From the NCBI RefSeq assembly GCF_000416985.1, contig NZ_ATDL01000018.1:157980-221979 (forward strand): a DNA stretch of 64,000 nt, read 5' to 3'. The notes beneath the pieces were generated by a model. That model was given only the letters and a program-made list of their open reading frames with translations, ran no database searches and was not told the DNA's origin. The position numbers were made by a program, and so were the translations under genes. The DNA comes from Sphingobacterium paucimobilis HER1398. GTDB lineage: Bacteria; Bacteroidota; Bacteroidia; Sphingobacteriales; Sphingobacteriaceae. Positions 27,701-35,605 of the stretch are shown piece after piece (position 1 is the stretch's first letter; every line of letters begins with the position of its first letter).

Positions 27701-29788
27701 GGTTTCCTGAGATCCCTGATACCCTTCGTAGGTATATTCTGTCTTCCTGTTTTCGTCAAATAAGGCATAGAGCTTATTCATCCCTTTGACGGTCTTTTTG
27801 ACATCGATCAGTTCTGGGAAAAGAAAATCAGACTTCTTGAAGCTCAGCAACTTCTTTTTAGGTTCTTCAAACTGAAGTTTCGGCAATCTGAAATCCGTCA
27901 GTCCACTATAGTCTATCACACCAAAACCATTCGCCAATGTAAACGCTGCTCCCTGAGCAGTATGATCCAGTTTGGCCAATAAAATAGATTCGTTCTTTCC
28001 GACCTTCCGTGCAGCGTATTTATCCTTCTGCTCTAGAATAAAGTCCGCCCATTCTGCTTTATCCTGCAACATCGTCAGCATTTCGAGACCACCCAGGCGC
28101 TGATCTACACTCGACGCAACCAATAAACGTGACAACACATCTTTTAAGGTATCCGTTGGCTGCTGCAGCAACAGACCCATCGAAGCCTGCCGCAATTCCT
28201 TTCCTTTACGTGTCAGCAAACTCTCCAATAAGACAATGTCTTCTGCAAGAACAGATACCGAACGCATGAGATTAATCCCTGTAAACGAGACCGAGGTATT
28301 CCGATCCACTATCGCCTGACGGATTACCTGGCGTTGCCAATCATCCTCTTGGAGATCCATATGGCTAATCTTTCCTCCATTACTTTGGAACGACCAGCTG
28401 TAGGTATAATGATCCGGGAATAACTTGCGCATCAGCCTTTCGCGCGAGCTCGATGGAACCGCGGCCAGGTCATTTGCCAATAGCACAAACTGATGCGGCT
28501 GCAGGTAGTCAAATAAGCCATCATATATATATTCCGGCTTTATGGTATAACTCTTCCACGAGAATCCTCTCTCTGTATAGGTCTTTCCAGCAGAGGGCAA
28601 CTTGGCGGCAGTAGCGATATATTTCTCCAATAGTGTGTCCGACATATCGTGCTTAAATAAGTTGACCAGCAGCCAGTAGTCCAACTCGATATCCTCGCCC
28701 ACATGTGCTTCGGCATAATCGATCAGGTCTGAATTCGTCCGTTCGGTCTCCCGCATAAAAAACAGCGCAACCAATTTGGATTCCAAAGCACTCCTTTCAT
28801 CCGTAACTACCCGAACAACAGCTGAATTAGCTTCATCCACATCGACTATTGCTTTCGACCATAGGGCGACATACAATTCCAGATTATCCTTACTCTGCAA
28901 TGCGCCTTCGACCTGCTCAGGCTGATCCAAAAACTGAAGCGCCAACTCCAGCGTCCGCTTTATCGTAGCGGCCTTTGGAGCCTCCCATCCAAACCCAAAC
29001 CAGGTATCCACGGCTCGTACCACCGACGAAAAACGCACCAGATTATGCTCCAGGATCAGGCGTATAAAACGCTTCAGCGCTTTAACCGAAGTAAAGTCCA
29101 GTGTTTCCAGTATGGTCTGCCGCAATCCCTCCTGCTGCTGTGCTGCCAATAGCACCTTCTCTACCAACAAATGGTTAGCATCATCCTCCGTCAAGAGCAA
29201 GGCCCTTATCAATTCTGTCGATACCCCACCGATCTCATGTTCCCCTAAAAATATCTCCTCCAGCAAAGGATAATATTTCTGCGGTTCATCCATCAATAAT
29301 AAGGCATAATACAGACCGATGTCCTGCACATTCTGATACACATCGTATTGCATCTGATCCAGCGGATCCATCGTATTAAAAGAAGTGTAACCACCATAAT
29401 ACAGGGAGTTCAAGCGCCCCAGCTTCGTTTTGGAATACGCCCGTGACGGATCTATCCGAAAGGGTCGCCGACTATACCGATCCTGAAAAGGAAGATGATC
29501 CATAAAATCCCATATCCGGACGATATAAGGCCCCATCTTAGCGCCGAACAATAAGTTTGCAAGCTCCCCTCCCTCCTTTGTATTCCAGGGATTGTTTTTT
29601 GGATCCGTACCAAACTGCTCCTGATAAATACGGAAATTGGCACTGTAATCATAGTATTCAGACAACTGGTTGCTTATATAAAGCCCCAGTATTCTATAGG
29701 GTTCAGAAAACCGTTCAAAATCTTCTTTAGGAATAGAGATCCTATCGTGTTTGTTTATAAATTCTCTAGCTTTCTCAGCAGGGATCAT
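24782..29788 (-). CDS. Giant DUF4132-like (DUF5724/MolR-type) protein
   Basis: A 1668-residue cytoplasmic protein with no signal peptide or membrane segment. Most of it is alpha-helical, resembling HEAT-type repeats (for example LTEDDANHLLVEKVLLAAQQQ near 195 and SMGLLLQQPTDTLKDVLSRLLVASS near 545). The C-terminal third, with LVIAHPYDLFHSVQWDLFQRY, QVFRELYVPTADE and GHQIQPQKTVALLRGRGW, matches my recollection of DUF4132, a domain first noted in E. coli MolR-related proteins. The extreme C-terminus (GRVFLPFVDDDPKSAEIISKMRYLAQDDKIKDP) is the conserved ending of this family. Similar proteins occur near AAA+ and vWA genes in suspected conflict systems, but none is present here; only the small partner gene follows. 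Function unknown. Confidence 0.75.
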   Translation of the reverse strand: MIPAEKAREFINKHDRISIPKEDFERFSEPYRILGLYISNQLSEYYDYSANFRIYQEQFGTDPKNNPWNTKEGGELANLLFGAKMGPYIVRIWDFMDHLPFQDRYSRRPFRIDPSRAYSKTKLGRLNSLYYGGYTSFNTMDPLDQMQYDVYQNVQDIGLYYALLLMDEPQKYYPLLEEIFLGEHEIGGVSTELIRALLLTEDDANHLLVEKVLLAAQQQEGLRQTILETLDFTSVKALKRFIRLILEHNLVRFSSVVRAVDTWFGFGWEAPKAATIKRTLELALQFLDQPEQVEGALQSKDNLELYVALWSKAIVDVDEANSAVVRVVTDERSALESKLVALFFMRETERTNSDLIDYAEAHVGEDIELDYWLLVNLFKHDMSDTLLEKYIATAAKLPSAGKTYTERGFSWKSYTIKPEYIYDGLFDYLQPHQFVLLANDLAAVPSSSRERLMRKLFPDHYTYSWSFQSNGGKISHMDLQEDDWQRQVIRQAIVDRNTSVSFTGINLMRSVSVLAEDIVLLESLLTRKGKELRQASMGLLLQQPTDTLKDVLSRLLVASSVDQRLGGLEMLTMLQDKAEWADFILEQKDKYAARKVGKNESILLAKLDHTAQGAAFTLANGFGVIDYSGLTDFRLPKLQFEEPKKKLLSFKKSDFLFPELIDVKKTVKGMNKLYALFDENRKTEYTYEGYQGSQETTMLMNSITHLKRLEEGSDPMQRLDNLPLADLWKSWYKEAGLNDFELYAVIWYIRSVYNRQETQADLKAFQRQYIPEFEGLNYDKVNYFYYSDSNKIITILTHLLDAYADKPTWTAYKLDVLEDSIARFSEELKGMTFNNVEYYYNQQLLWTDLIGAMFYPIMDDDYAYYDEKQLLRLYQVRLYITAQQLAQGQPIEKIQDVVPFLNKVFDTSNSIKVEIPGFELLFKAYSLQLIHNDDLLFLSLLNKDLFFLLDGGQNYHTQRLKHYTMPEINGLLKKNMLTVELERGDMPTEASPYMAKIQQVEGTSYFFEVLQRMGKENFDRGYSYGGGTDKKYTFSHILKKCRPAEEELFGEFAKQLKASKLEKKRLVEVSCYATQWADWLGDYMQIPSLEEAVWWFLAHTTDYMDAEKETILSRYSNVPRNDFQKGAIDIDWFKRVYANLGKANWKLLHESAKYLSDGMGYRRVKTYSSVLLGETKITETLKKINEKRDKDYVMALGLIPISKANPEADLLKRYNILQTFLKESKQFGAQRQESEKNAVEIGMDNLARNAGFDDSIRFVWAMEGKATQQIMQESVVEVDDVRVELVVNEEGKADLLVSRKDKALKSVPDKYKKNKLIEALKDGKTYLTKQFSRTKLALENSMLRRDRYSVAELRQIMEHPIVRAMLSKLVLYMPKTQKAGFWSELGLMDTDGKAIAVTDTDELVIAHPYDLFHSVQWDLFQRYLFVNEMKQPFKQVFRELYVPTADEMEQRTRSTRYQGHQIQPQKTVALLRGRGWTVSYEEGLQKVFHKEGYLVTMFAMADWFTPSDVEAPTLELICFYSLKDRSLLPFDAIDPVIFSEVMRDMDLVVSVAHVGEVDPEASHSSMEMRAALARESAQLFGLDNIVVKDRHILVSGKLAEYSIHLGSGMVSKGGRQLSIIPVHSQHRGRVFLPFVDDDPKSAEIISKMRYLAQDDKIKDPTILEQINA

Positions 29789-29978
29789 ATGTTGTAGTTA
29801 TTAAGTTGAAAATCGAAATATAATGTCCACCCTAAAATAGCGAATTAATTGGATGGCTAAGAAAATAAATCTTACTAGACAATCTACGAAAAATACCACA
29901 TACCGATCGGTTCGGTCTTATATTCGCACGAAGTGGTTTACGATTCGTGTTTTTCTCTCCGGCGTATGCTCACAGAGC

Positions 29979-30013
29979 CGTTTTAGTTTATTATATAATA
30001 ATAAACTAAAACG
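29979..30013. promoter_or_regulatory. 15-bp perfect inverted repeat upstream of beta-barrel gene
   Basis: CGTTTTAGTTTATTA (29,979-29,993) and its exact reverse complement (29,999-30,013) flank a 5-bp spacer. It ends 29 bp before the ATG at 30,043. As RNA it would form an AU-rich hairpin in the leader; as DNA it could be an operator. Confidence 0.5.
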
Positions 30014-30042
30014 CTATATTGGCCGATTATTAACCAAATTTC

Positions 30043-30750
30043 ATGAAGATAACAGCTACTTTGCTTGTTTTGGCCGCACTGATCAGCATCGCTTATAGCC
30101 AAGAAACAAAATTTCTCATTGAGGCAGGTGGGAATTACAGAAACAAAAAGAACACCGAGCTTCCCAATGAACACAAAATTAAGAGGGATATGAAATCCAG
30201 CACTGGTTCACTAGTCACACAAATCGGCTACAGACTGGGTAAAAAATCCTATTTAGGATTAGCGTACAAGCACCTACACGCCACACAGGCTGAAGACAGG
30301 CGAGACCAGTACAGCAAAGAAGTACTCATTACCCTTAGAGATGACGAGACCAGGGAAAACAGCTATGGCCTGTTTTATCGATACTATATCGCCCCCATAG
30401 ACCTCCACAGATGGAATGCTTTTGCGGAAGTCTCTCCAGGTACATCATTTAAAAAACGTACGGTAGAAGGCTTATCCATTATGAATGACAAAGATTTAGA
30501 CAAGATCACTCTTCCTATGCACCTTGGATCCTTTGAAGAATATCGTGAAATAAACTGTGATCTACGATTAGGTACATCTTATCTATTATCAACTCATTTT
30601 CTAATCCAACTATCCATACACGCTGTTGCCAATCTAAAATATTCTTCCAAATCTGCGCGAGTTCCAGGATCTTCATTGCCTAAACCTACATTTCAATTAT
30701 TTGATTCACCGTTATCAAACACCTATCTTTCTTTAGTCTATAAAATTTGA
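30043..30750 (+). CDS. Predicted small outer-membrane beta-barrel protein
   Basis: A 235-residue exported protein with a signal peptide (MKITATLLVLAALISIAYSQ, cleavage after about 19). The rest alternates short amphipathic strands and turns: KFLIEAGGNYRNKK, SLVTQIGYRLGKKSYLGLAYKHL, NSYGLFYRYYIAP, NAFAEVSPGTSF, and a terminal NTYLSLVYKI strand ending in a hydrophobic residue, as in barrel proteins. I do not recognise a named family; it resembles the generic 8-10-stranded outer-membrane proteins of Bacteroidota. It stands alone, convergent with the NAD operon, and is preceded by a perfect palindrome. Function unknown. Confidence 0.7.
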   Translation: MKITATLLVLAALISIAYSQETKFLIEAGGNYRNKKNTELPNEHKIKRDMKSSTGSLVTQIGYRLGKKSYLGLAYKHLHATQAEDRRDQYSKEVLITLRDDETRENSYGLFYRYYIAPIDLHRWNAFAEVSPGTSFKKRTVEGLSIMNDKDLDKITLPMHLGSFEEYREINCDLRLGTSYLLSTHFLIQLSIHAVANLKYSSKSARVPGSSLPKPTFQLFDSPLSNTYLSLVYKI

Positions 30751-30806
30751 GATAACTGTTTATGAATACAACAATCCCATTTCAACAGCAATCCCCCTTC
30801 TTTTCC

Positions 30807-31502
30807 CTACACTTCGAAATAGAATCCCGATTCCTTGAGCTTTTTATATTTTTCTTTGTTAAAACTGTAAATCTTAGCGGCTGTACTCCCTCTGTCCAAC
30901 TGTTTCGCACTATGATCGACCAATAATCCCATACCAAGTATCTTCTTTCTAAAATTGCCCCGATCTATGCTACGTTGCAGAATAGTCTCATAAAGCTTAT
31001 GCAGCTCAGGCATGGTAAATTCTTCAGACAGCAATTCGAAGCCAATAGGTTCGTACCGAATTTTTCCCTTTAACCGGTCTACAGCGACTTCCAGTATTTT
31101 TTTGTGGTCAAATGCCAACTCGTTAATTTCATCCAATCTGAACCACTGCACATCAGCTATATCCACTCCGGCCTGAGCCACATAATCCGTAGATTTGACC
31201 AATGCGTAATAAGCGATACTAATGACGCGATACCTTGGATCCCGTTGTACCTCCGAAAAGGTATACAGCTGTTCCAGAAAGATATCCTTCAAACCAGCCT
31301 CTTCCTGCAGTTTCCTACGTGCGCAGTCTTCCGCAGTTTCCATTTCCTGGATGAAACCACCTGGAAAGGCCCATTTACCCATGAAGGGTTCAATACCCCG
31401 TTTAGTTAGCAACACTTTGATTTCGCCCCTATCAAAACCGAACAAGACACAATCCACTGTCACAGCAGGTCTCGGGTATTTATACGTATATTCCTTCTCC
31501 AT
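30807..31502 (-). CDS. NrtR-like Nudix-domain transcriptional regulator
   Basis: A Nudix domain (about residues 10-145) fused to a C-terminal winged-helix DNA-binding segment (about 155-225, FTMPELHKLYETILQRSIDRGNFRKKIL), the architecture of NrtR-type regulators, which sense ADP-ribose or sugars. The Nudix box runs from Gly49 to Leu71, but the expected Arg-Glu pair reads R63-K64, so the catalytic-base glutamate is replaced by lysine while E67 and E68 remain. This fits loss of hydrolysis with retained ligand binding. It is the last gene of the NAD-salvage operon and probably represses it through the two palindromes at 35,551 and 35,606. An AraR-type sugar regulator is the alternative, but the context argues against it. 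Confidence 0.85.
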   Translation of the reverse strand: MEKEYTYKYPRPAVTVDCVLFGFDRGEIKVLLTKRGIEPFMGKWAFPGGFIQEMETAEDCARRKLQEEAGLKDIFLEQLYTFSEVQRDPRYRVISIAYYALVKSTDYVAQAGVDIADVQWFRLDEINELAFDHKKILEVAVDRLKGKIRYEPIGFELLSEEFTMPELHKLYETILQRSIDRGNFRKKILGMGLLVDHSAKQLDRGSTAAKIYSFNKEKYKKLKESGFYFEV

Positions 31503-31511
31503 AGTTATCTC

Positions 31512-32426
31512 TTACAATGTCACATCTGTCGATTTTTGGATCTGTATCCCATATTTTTCCTGCAGTAGCTTAAACTGTTCCATCGTACCGGCTTCAAATC
31601 CCGCTATAGGCGACATACAATCTTCCAACAACGTGATACGCGATGTAATCTCCCTTTCATCTTTATAATATTCCAGAATCTGCTCTAGAGAGGCCAATAC
31701 GCAGTGACTAGAAGCCTCTCCTGCTAAATAGATCGCATCATATTGCCCTACTGCATCCAATACCGTTTGATTCACATAACCATCCGTATCGTACTCGGCT
31801 TTGATAATACCGTACATCTCGGTATACGGATTCTGTCCTTTATAAATCATCTGGGGAGCACAGTCCCGTGCGGTAGCGTGAAAATAGAGCATCTTCGTAA
31901 ATTCACTTTCCAATTTTGCACCGAAAGTACCTTCCAAACAGTGGTAAGGCCATATACAGAGCTGCTTTTTATTCCCCATCTCCAGGTTACGGAGATATTC
32001 CAGCGAACGCTCCGTCTCTCCGTTTGCCACTTTCCAGCGTCCCGACTCCACATCCTCATAGGTAATCAATGTAAATCGCTCGGGACGGTTCCCTTCTTCA
32101 TCTATCCACCAACTCGCATGGAACACCTGCTCTACCGAGTGACAGTCCAGACTGCATATCACCTGCGTGAGGCCCTCTATATTGTGGTACATCCACTTCG
32201 TCAGCCTTCCCACATCACCACGAGATCCCGGCACAGCCAAGCTACCGATATCTTCCATAAAATCATTCTGTATATCTATAGCGAGCAACAAGTTGCGCTT
32301 GCTATCCTCCACAGCAGGTTTACTATTCTCCGCCTCTGCCAATGCGATGATTGCACCTAAATTCTCTTTACTGTCACGCGAAGCAATACGTGTTGCATCG
32401 ACAATCTGTTCGTATCTTGTTTTCAT
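31512..32426 (-). CDS. Nicotinamidase-like cysteine hydrolase (isochorismatase superfamily)
   Basis: A 304-residue member of the isochorismatase-like cysteine hydrolases. It has AIDIQNDF at 49-56 (general-base Asp), SLDCHSVEQVFHASWW (the metal-binding D-x-H...H pattern of nicotinamidases) near 90-107, and SSHCVL at 239-244 with the likely nucleophile Cys242. In the operon it would deamidate nicotinamide to nicotinic acid. It is longer than canonical PncA (about 200-215 residues), with an N-terminal extension of about 45 residues and an insertion near 110-190, so it may act on a related amide. The gene lies 9 bp before the regulator and 15 bp after nadE. Confidence 0.8.
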   Translation of the reverse strand: MKTRYEQIVDATRIASRDSKENLGAIIALAEAENSKPAVEDSKRNLLLAIDIQNDFMEDIGSLAVPGSRGDVGRLTKWMYHNIEGLTQVICSLDCHSVEQVFHASWWIDEEGNRPERFTLITYEDVESGRWKVANGETERSLEYLRNLEMGNKKQLCIWPYHCLEGTFGAKLESEFTKMLYFHATARDCAPQMIYKGQNPYTEMYGIIKAEYDTDGYVNQTVLDAVGQYDAIYLAGEASSHCVLASLEQILEYYKDEREITSRITLLEDCMSPIAGFEAGTMEQFKLLQEKYGIQIQKSTDVTL

Positions 32427-32441
32427 GCTCTAAGTATATTA

Positions 32442-33224
32442 TTAAACGTTGTAAATAGGAACCGTAGCAAATTTGTGCGCAGACATCGCCATTCTACTAC
32501 GGATCAGGTCATCGATAGACGTATCGCCAGAACTTCCTTCCAATATAAAGGCGTCGATCTGTGCATAAGACATCCCCAGCTCATCCTCATCCGTCTGCCC
32601 CTCCCATAGACCAGCCGAAGGTTTCTTATCTACAATCGAATCCGGCACCCCAAGATATCTTGCCAAGGTATACACCTCCTGCTTAGTCAGCATTCCTAAC
32701 GGATTCAGATCCGAAGCCCCATCGCCCCATTTGGTAAAATAACCCACTGTACGCTCCGCCATATTTCCTGTGCCGATCACAAACCGGCTACCAAGCTGTG
32801 CCAATTGATAGAGATACGTCATCCGCACCCTTGGTCTTATATTAGCGAGACTCAAGGTTCTATTCGCATCGGTCACGCCTTCCAGCATTGCCTCATCACC
32901 CACCGCAATGGCATCAGCAGCAGGCTGAATATCGAAGACCGAGTACTTAAAGTCAAACTTCTCAATAAGCTCCATAGCGTGTTGATAGCTACTGGTGTTT
33001 TTCATATCACTACCATACGGCATCATCACTAAATAGACATCCACTCCAGCCCTATGGCACAGGCAGGCTACCACACTACAATCAATACCCCCGCTCATTC
33101 CGAGGACGACACCTTTACGATTTGCGGTCTTCACCTGTACAGTGATCCATTCCGCTATGCTATCCGCATATTGTGCTACATTTTCATCATTGATGACAAA
33201 TGGCTTGTTCAGATTATTTTCCAT
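32442..33224 (-). CDS. nadE: NAD+ synthetase, ammonia-dependent type
   Basis: Predicted to amidate nicotinic acid adenine dinucleotide to NAD+ with ATP. From the ATG at 33,224 it has 260 residues, the size of the ammonia-using form with no glutaminase domain. The ATP pyrophosphatase P-loop reads SGGIDC (residues 44-49), where most NadE proteins have SGGIDS; the next residue is Ser. GTGNMAERTVGYFTKWGDGASDLNPLG near 150 is the characteristic NadE block, and KPSAGLWEGQTDEDELG near 190 the substrate loop. The gene overlaps the end of the phosphoribosyltransferase gene by 11 bp. NadE needs the nicotinate branch, which suits the neighbouring amidase-like gene. Confidence 0.92.
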   Translation of the reverse strand: MENNLNKPFVINDENVAQYADSIAEWITVQVKTANRKGVVLGMSGGIDCSVVACLCHRAGVDVYLVMMPYGSDMKNTSSYQHAMELIEKFDFKYSVFDIQPAADAIAVGDEAMLEGVTDANRTLSLANIRPRVRMTYLYQLAQLGSRFVIGTGNMAERTVGYFTKWGDGASDLNPLGMLTKQEVYTLARYLGVPDSIVDKKPSAGLWEGQTDEDELGMSYAQIDAFILEGSSGDTSIDDLIRSRMAMSAHKFATVPIYNV

Positions 33225-34722
33225 ATACACGATTTGATTCCGTTGTCAATCTATTTCTTATTTCCTCAAAATTATTGGTGAATACAAACTCACCGTCCCT
33301 ATAAAAATCCTTCAGGAGATTATCCTCTTCCAGATCCTGTATAGATTCCGGATTAAGGTTGTCGATCAGTCTGTAGTCGTTATCCCTGAAAACCACTGCC
33401 ACCATACCCTTCTGTGATTTCTTAAAATTGCCCGTATCTGTTGCAGGCCGCTTCTGTATCGCTTTGAACTGGCCGTCTACCTCTTCGGCAGTACCTTTTA
33501 GGGCAAATCCAAACGTATCCCGTGTTACATACTGATAGGTGTACGAGCCGACACCCAATATCGCATTGGTCGAGGCAAAACCTTTATCCACCAATCCCTG
33601 ACAGATCTTACCTGCACGTTCCACCGTAATCGAATCGCCATACACCACGCCGATATGTGAATCCAGTTCCCTATATCCCTTAGCATTCACCTCGCCGCCA
33701 AATATTTCAAATAAACGTTCTACTATTCCCTTCCGTACGGTTTCTCGATCTGCATCTCGGTCTCCACAGATAATCTGTACCGGATCACCACTGTCCGGAC
33801 GGATCACGACCTTACCCGATCTGGCCATAATAACATCTTTCAATTGCGGTAGGACATTATCCACGACATTCCACAGATCATAGGTATCTGATACAATAGA
33901 GATATTACCACTTGGATACACTTCCGTAATTAAGTGCCTGAAAGCTTCAACCTCCTGTTCCCCATAGGAACACATCACACTATGTTCGGTGGATGGTGTA
34001 TACATCAGGACATCGGCTCTGGCTTCATAAAAAGCTTTGAGGTAAGTGCGGACAGGAAGTGTCGCAGACACCGAAAAACTAAGCAAATGTCCTCCTGCGG
34101 TACGGTAGGCGGTCTCCGGCGAACCCATACCTCGCATTGAGAAATCTCCAGCCTGCGTACGCACTTTCTCTACATCTCCACTTATTGCAGCGTAGTGCAT
34201 CAACACCCTTTTATAGCTATCTGCGATGGTCGCTGCTGTCATAGGTGACCAGATATAAGCCGACAACTGGGTTTCCAGATATCCCGGTAACCAAAAGAAG
34301 TCGGGATGTGTATTCTCTATCGTAAACATAGGAACACCGACAGGAACCAGACTTCCTTCTCTTAACGCCTTTATTTTGATAGGCAGATAACCTAATCGGT
34401 GCAAAGCCCGGATATGCGATGAACTATGCGTCTGCGCAAAATTTGCATTGGTATGGGCGAAAACCTCTCGTATAGCCTCTTCATACTCTTCGACAACAAC
34501 ATCCTCAGGTTGATCGAAAAAGAACGTCTTGAACGAATTCGTCATTTCGGCCAATGCGCCCTGCAGTCCGAAAAAAACCACATGACCGATTCCCTGAATA
34601 CGCGACATACGGGGAGTCCATGTTTCGTACACCCAGTTTGTCTTTGCCGGATATTGGTCCTTATGGCATAGTTTATAACCATCTGTCCACAGAATAGGAT
34701 TTTTACTGATTGGATTAAACAT
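33214..34722 (-). CDS. nadV: Nicotinamide phosphoribosyltransferase (NadV/NAMPT-type)
   Basis: Predicted to join nicotinamide and PRPP to give nicotinamide mononucleotide, the non-deamidating entry to NAD salvage. The 502-residue length suits NAMPT rather than the shorter nicotinate enzyme PncB. Recognisable features are TDGYKLCHKDQYP at the N-terminus, the GDFSMRGMGSPETAYRTAGGHL block near 195-215, SDTYDLWNVV near 275, KVVIRPDSGDP near 300 (phosphate-binding) and GVVYGDSIT near 350. It overlaps the upstream Prs-like gene by 8 bp and the downstream nadE by 11 bp, so the three are translationally coupled. See the findings for a possible ADP-ribose-based alternative. Confidence 0.9.
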   Translation of the reverse strand: MFNPISKNPILWTDGYKLCHKDQYPAKTNWVYETWTPRMSRIQGIGHVVFFGLQGALAEMTNSFKTFFFDQPEDVVVEEYEEAIREVFAHTNANFAQTHSSSHIRALHRLGYLPIKIKALREGSLVPVGVPMFTIENTHPDFFWLPGYLETQLSAYIWSPMTAATIADSYKRVLMHYAAISGDVEKVRTQAGDFSMRGMGSPETAYRTAGGHLLSFSVSATLPVRTYLKAFYEARADVLMYTPSTEHSVMCSYGEQEVEAFRHLITEVYPSGNISIVSDTYDLWNVVDNVLPQLKDVIMARSGKVVIRPDSGDPVQIICGDRDADRETVRKGIVERLFEIFGGEVNAKGYRELDSHIGVVYGDSITVERAGKICQGLVDKGFASTNAILGVGSYTYQYVTRDTFGFALKGTAEEVDGQFKAIQKRPATDTGNFKKSQKGMVAVVFRDNDYRLIDNLNPESIQDLEEDNLLKDFYRDGEFVFTNNFEEIRNRLTTESNRVYGK

Positions 34723-35524
34723 AGTCTTCGATATTAATGGTGATATATTCTATTTTAGGATGTACCTCATTCATCATTGAAGTACTTGTAAATATCTTTT
34801 CCAGAGGTGAACCTTCATTCAGAAGCTTCCCGGATAATACTCTTCGTTCGCAATGTGTAACCAGGAGATAGATTTCAGATGCTCCCATTTCCTTAAGAAT
34901 CTCTGCGGCGCCTAAAAAAGTACCGCCCGCCGAACAAAGGTCGTCCACAATGATACACTTGGCCCCGATAGGAACATTTCCTTGTTTGAGAATCATATTC
35001 TCAATACGCCCTGTCTGCGGATTACGGGTCTTATCAAATACACAACAGTTTGCATACCCTGCTCCTTCATACCGAGCTGCCGCCCCTTTATCGGGAAATA
35101 CAACCCGATCTTGATCGGTAAAACCAAGTTCCGCCATCACTCGAGGCAACCAGTCCAAGGCTGGATATATAGCTTCACTGTTATTAAGGAGCTGTGTGGT
35201 TTTCGCCGAATGGGGTTCAATCACGTACACTTGATCAAAAGCAAGACTATTGATAAACTGGCTGACATAATTGAGTGTAAACAGATCACCTTCTATCTTA
35301 CGGTCCATACGACTATAAGGCATATAATTGATGACCAGGCGACATCTTACCTCCGCTTCGTCCAACCGTTTCTTTACAAAAAGCAACTTGATGAGGTCGC
35401 CGTCCTCCTGATAAGTGAACTGAACAAGATTATCCGCTGAAATCAAATGATCAAAATCTTTCACTTTAGTCTCTCCATTTGGAAACTGCTCTGTGATTAC
35501 TGGCTGTTTGTTAAGTAGAATCAT
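34715..35524 (-). CDS. Ribose-phosphate pyrophosphokinase-like protein (PRPP synthetase family)
   Basis: First gene of the NAD operon. From the ATG at 35,524 (MILLNKQP) it has 269 residues, clearly shorter than housekeeping Prs (about 310), and is divergent. The ATP-binding PYSRMDRK (69-76), the VVFPDKGAAARY block near 150 and the PRPP-loop IVDDLCSAGGT (192-202) are intact, so it is probably active. The obvious role is to supply PRPP to the coupled NadV enzyme. It is preceded by two palindromic operators and a Bacteroidota -7 box. An additional frame upstream of this ATG overlaps the operator and is unlikely to be translated. Confidence 0.85.
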   Translation of the reverse strand: MILLNKQPVITEQFPNGETKVKDFDHLISADNLVQFTYQEDGDLIKLLFVKKRLDEAEVRCRLVINYMPYSRMDRKIEGDLFTLNYVSQFINSLAFDQVYVIEPHSAKTTQLLNNSEAIYPALDWLPRVMAELGFTDQDRVVFPDKGAAARYEGAGYANCCVFDKTRNPQTGRIENMILKQGNVPIGAKCIIVDDLCSAGGTFLGAAEILKEMGASEIYLLVTHCERRVLSGKLLNEGSPLEKIFTSTSMMNEVHPKIEYITINIEDYV

Positions 35525-35550
35525 AGGTATCTGTTCATTAAATTTACACC

Positions 35551-35569
35551 TTGAGTATTTTTTACTCAA
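35551..35569. promoter_or_regulatory. Palindromic operator, proximal (TTGAGTA-N5-TACTCAA)
   Basis: Perfect 7-bp half-sites at 35,551-35,557 and 35,563-35,569 around five T residues. It lies 27 bp upstream of the Prs-like start and downstream of the predicted transcription start, in a position suited to repression. It is identical in half-sites and spacing to the site at 35,606. Confidence 0.82.
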
Positions 35570-35597
35570 CAAATATGGGCATAAGATCTGAAACCTC

Positions 35598-35605
35598 CAA
35601 ACATA
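35598..35605 (-). promoter_or_regulatory. Bacteroidota -7 promoter box of the NAD operon
   Basis: On the minus strand this reads TATGTTTG, a full match to TAnnTTTG, about 75 bp upstream of the first start codon. The distal operator occupies the spacer directly upstream. No good -33 TTTG is found at the standard distance. Confidence 0.6.

Noticed and set aside
29853..30098. Plus-strand frame upstream of the beta-barrel gene
   Set aside because: It overlaps the palindrome and the next gene's start in another frame, and its peptide is not protein-like.
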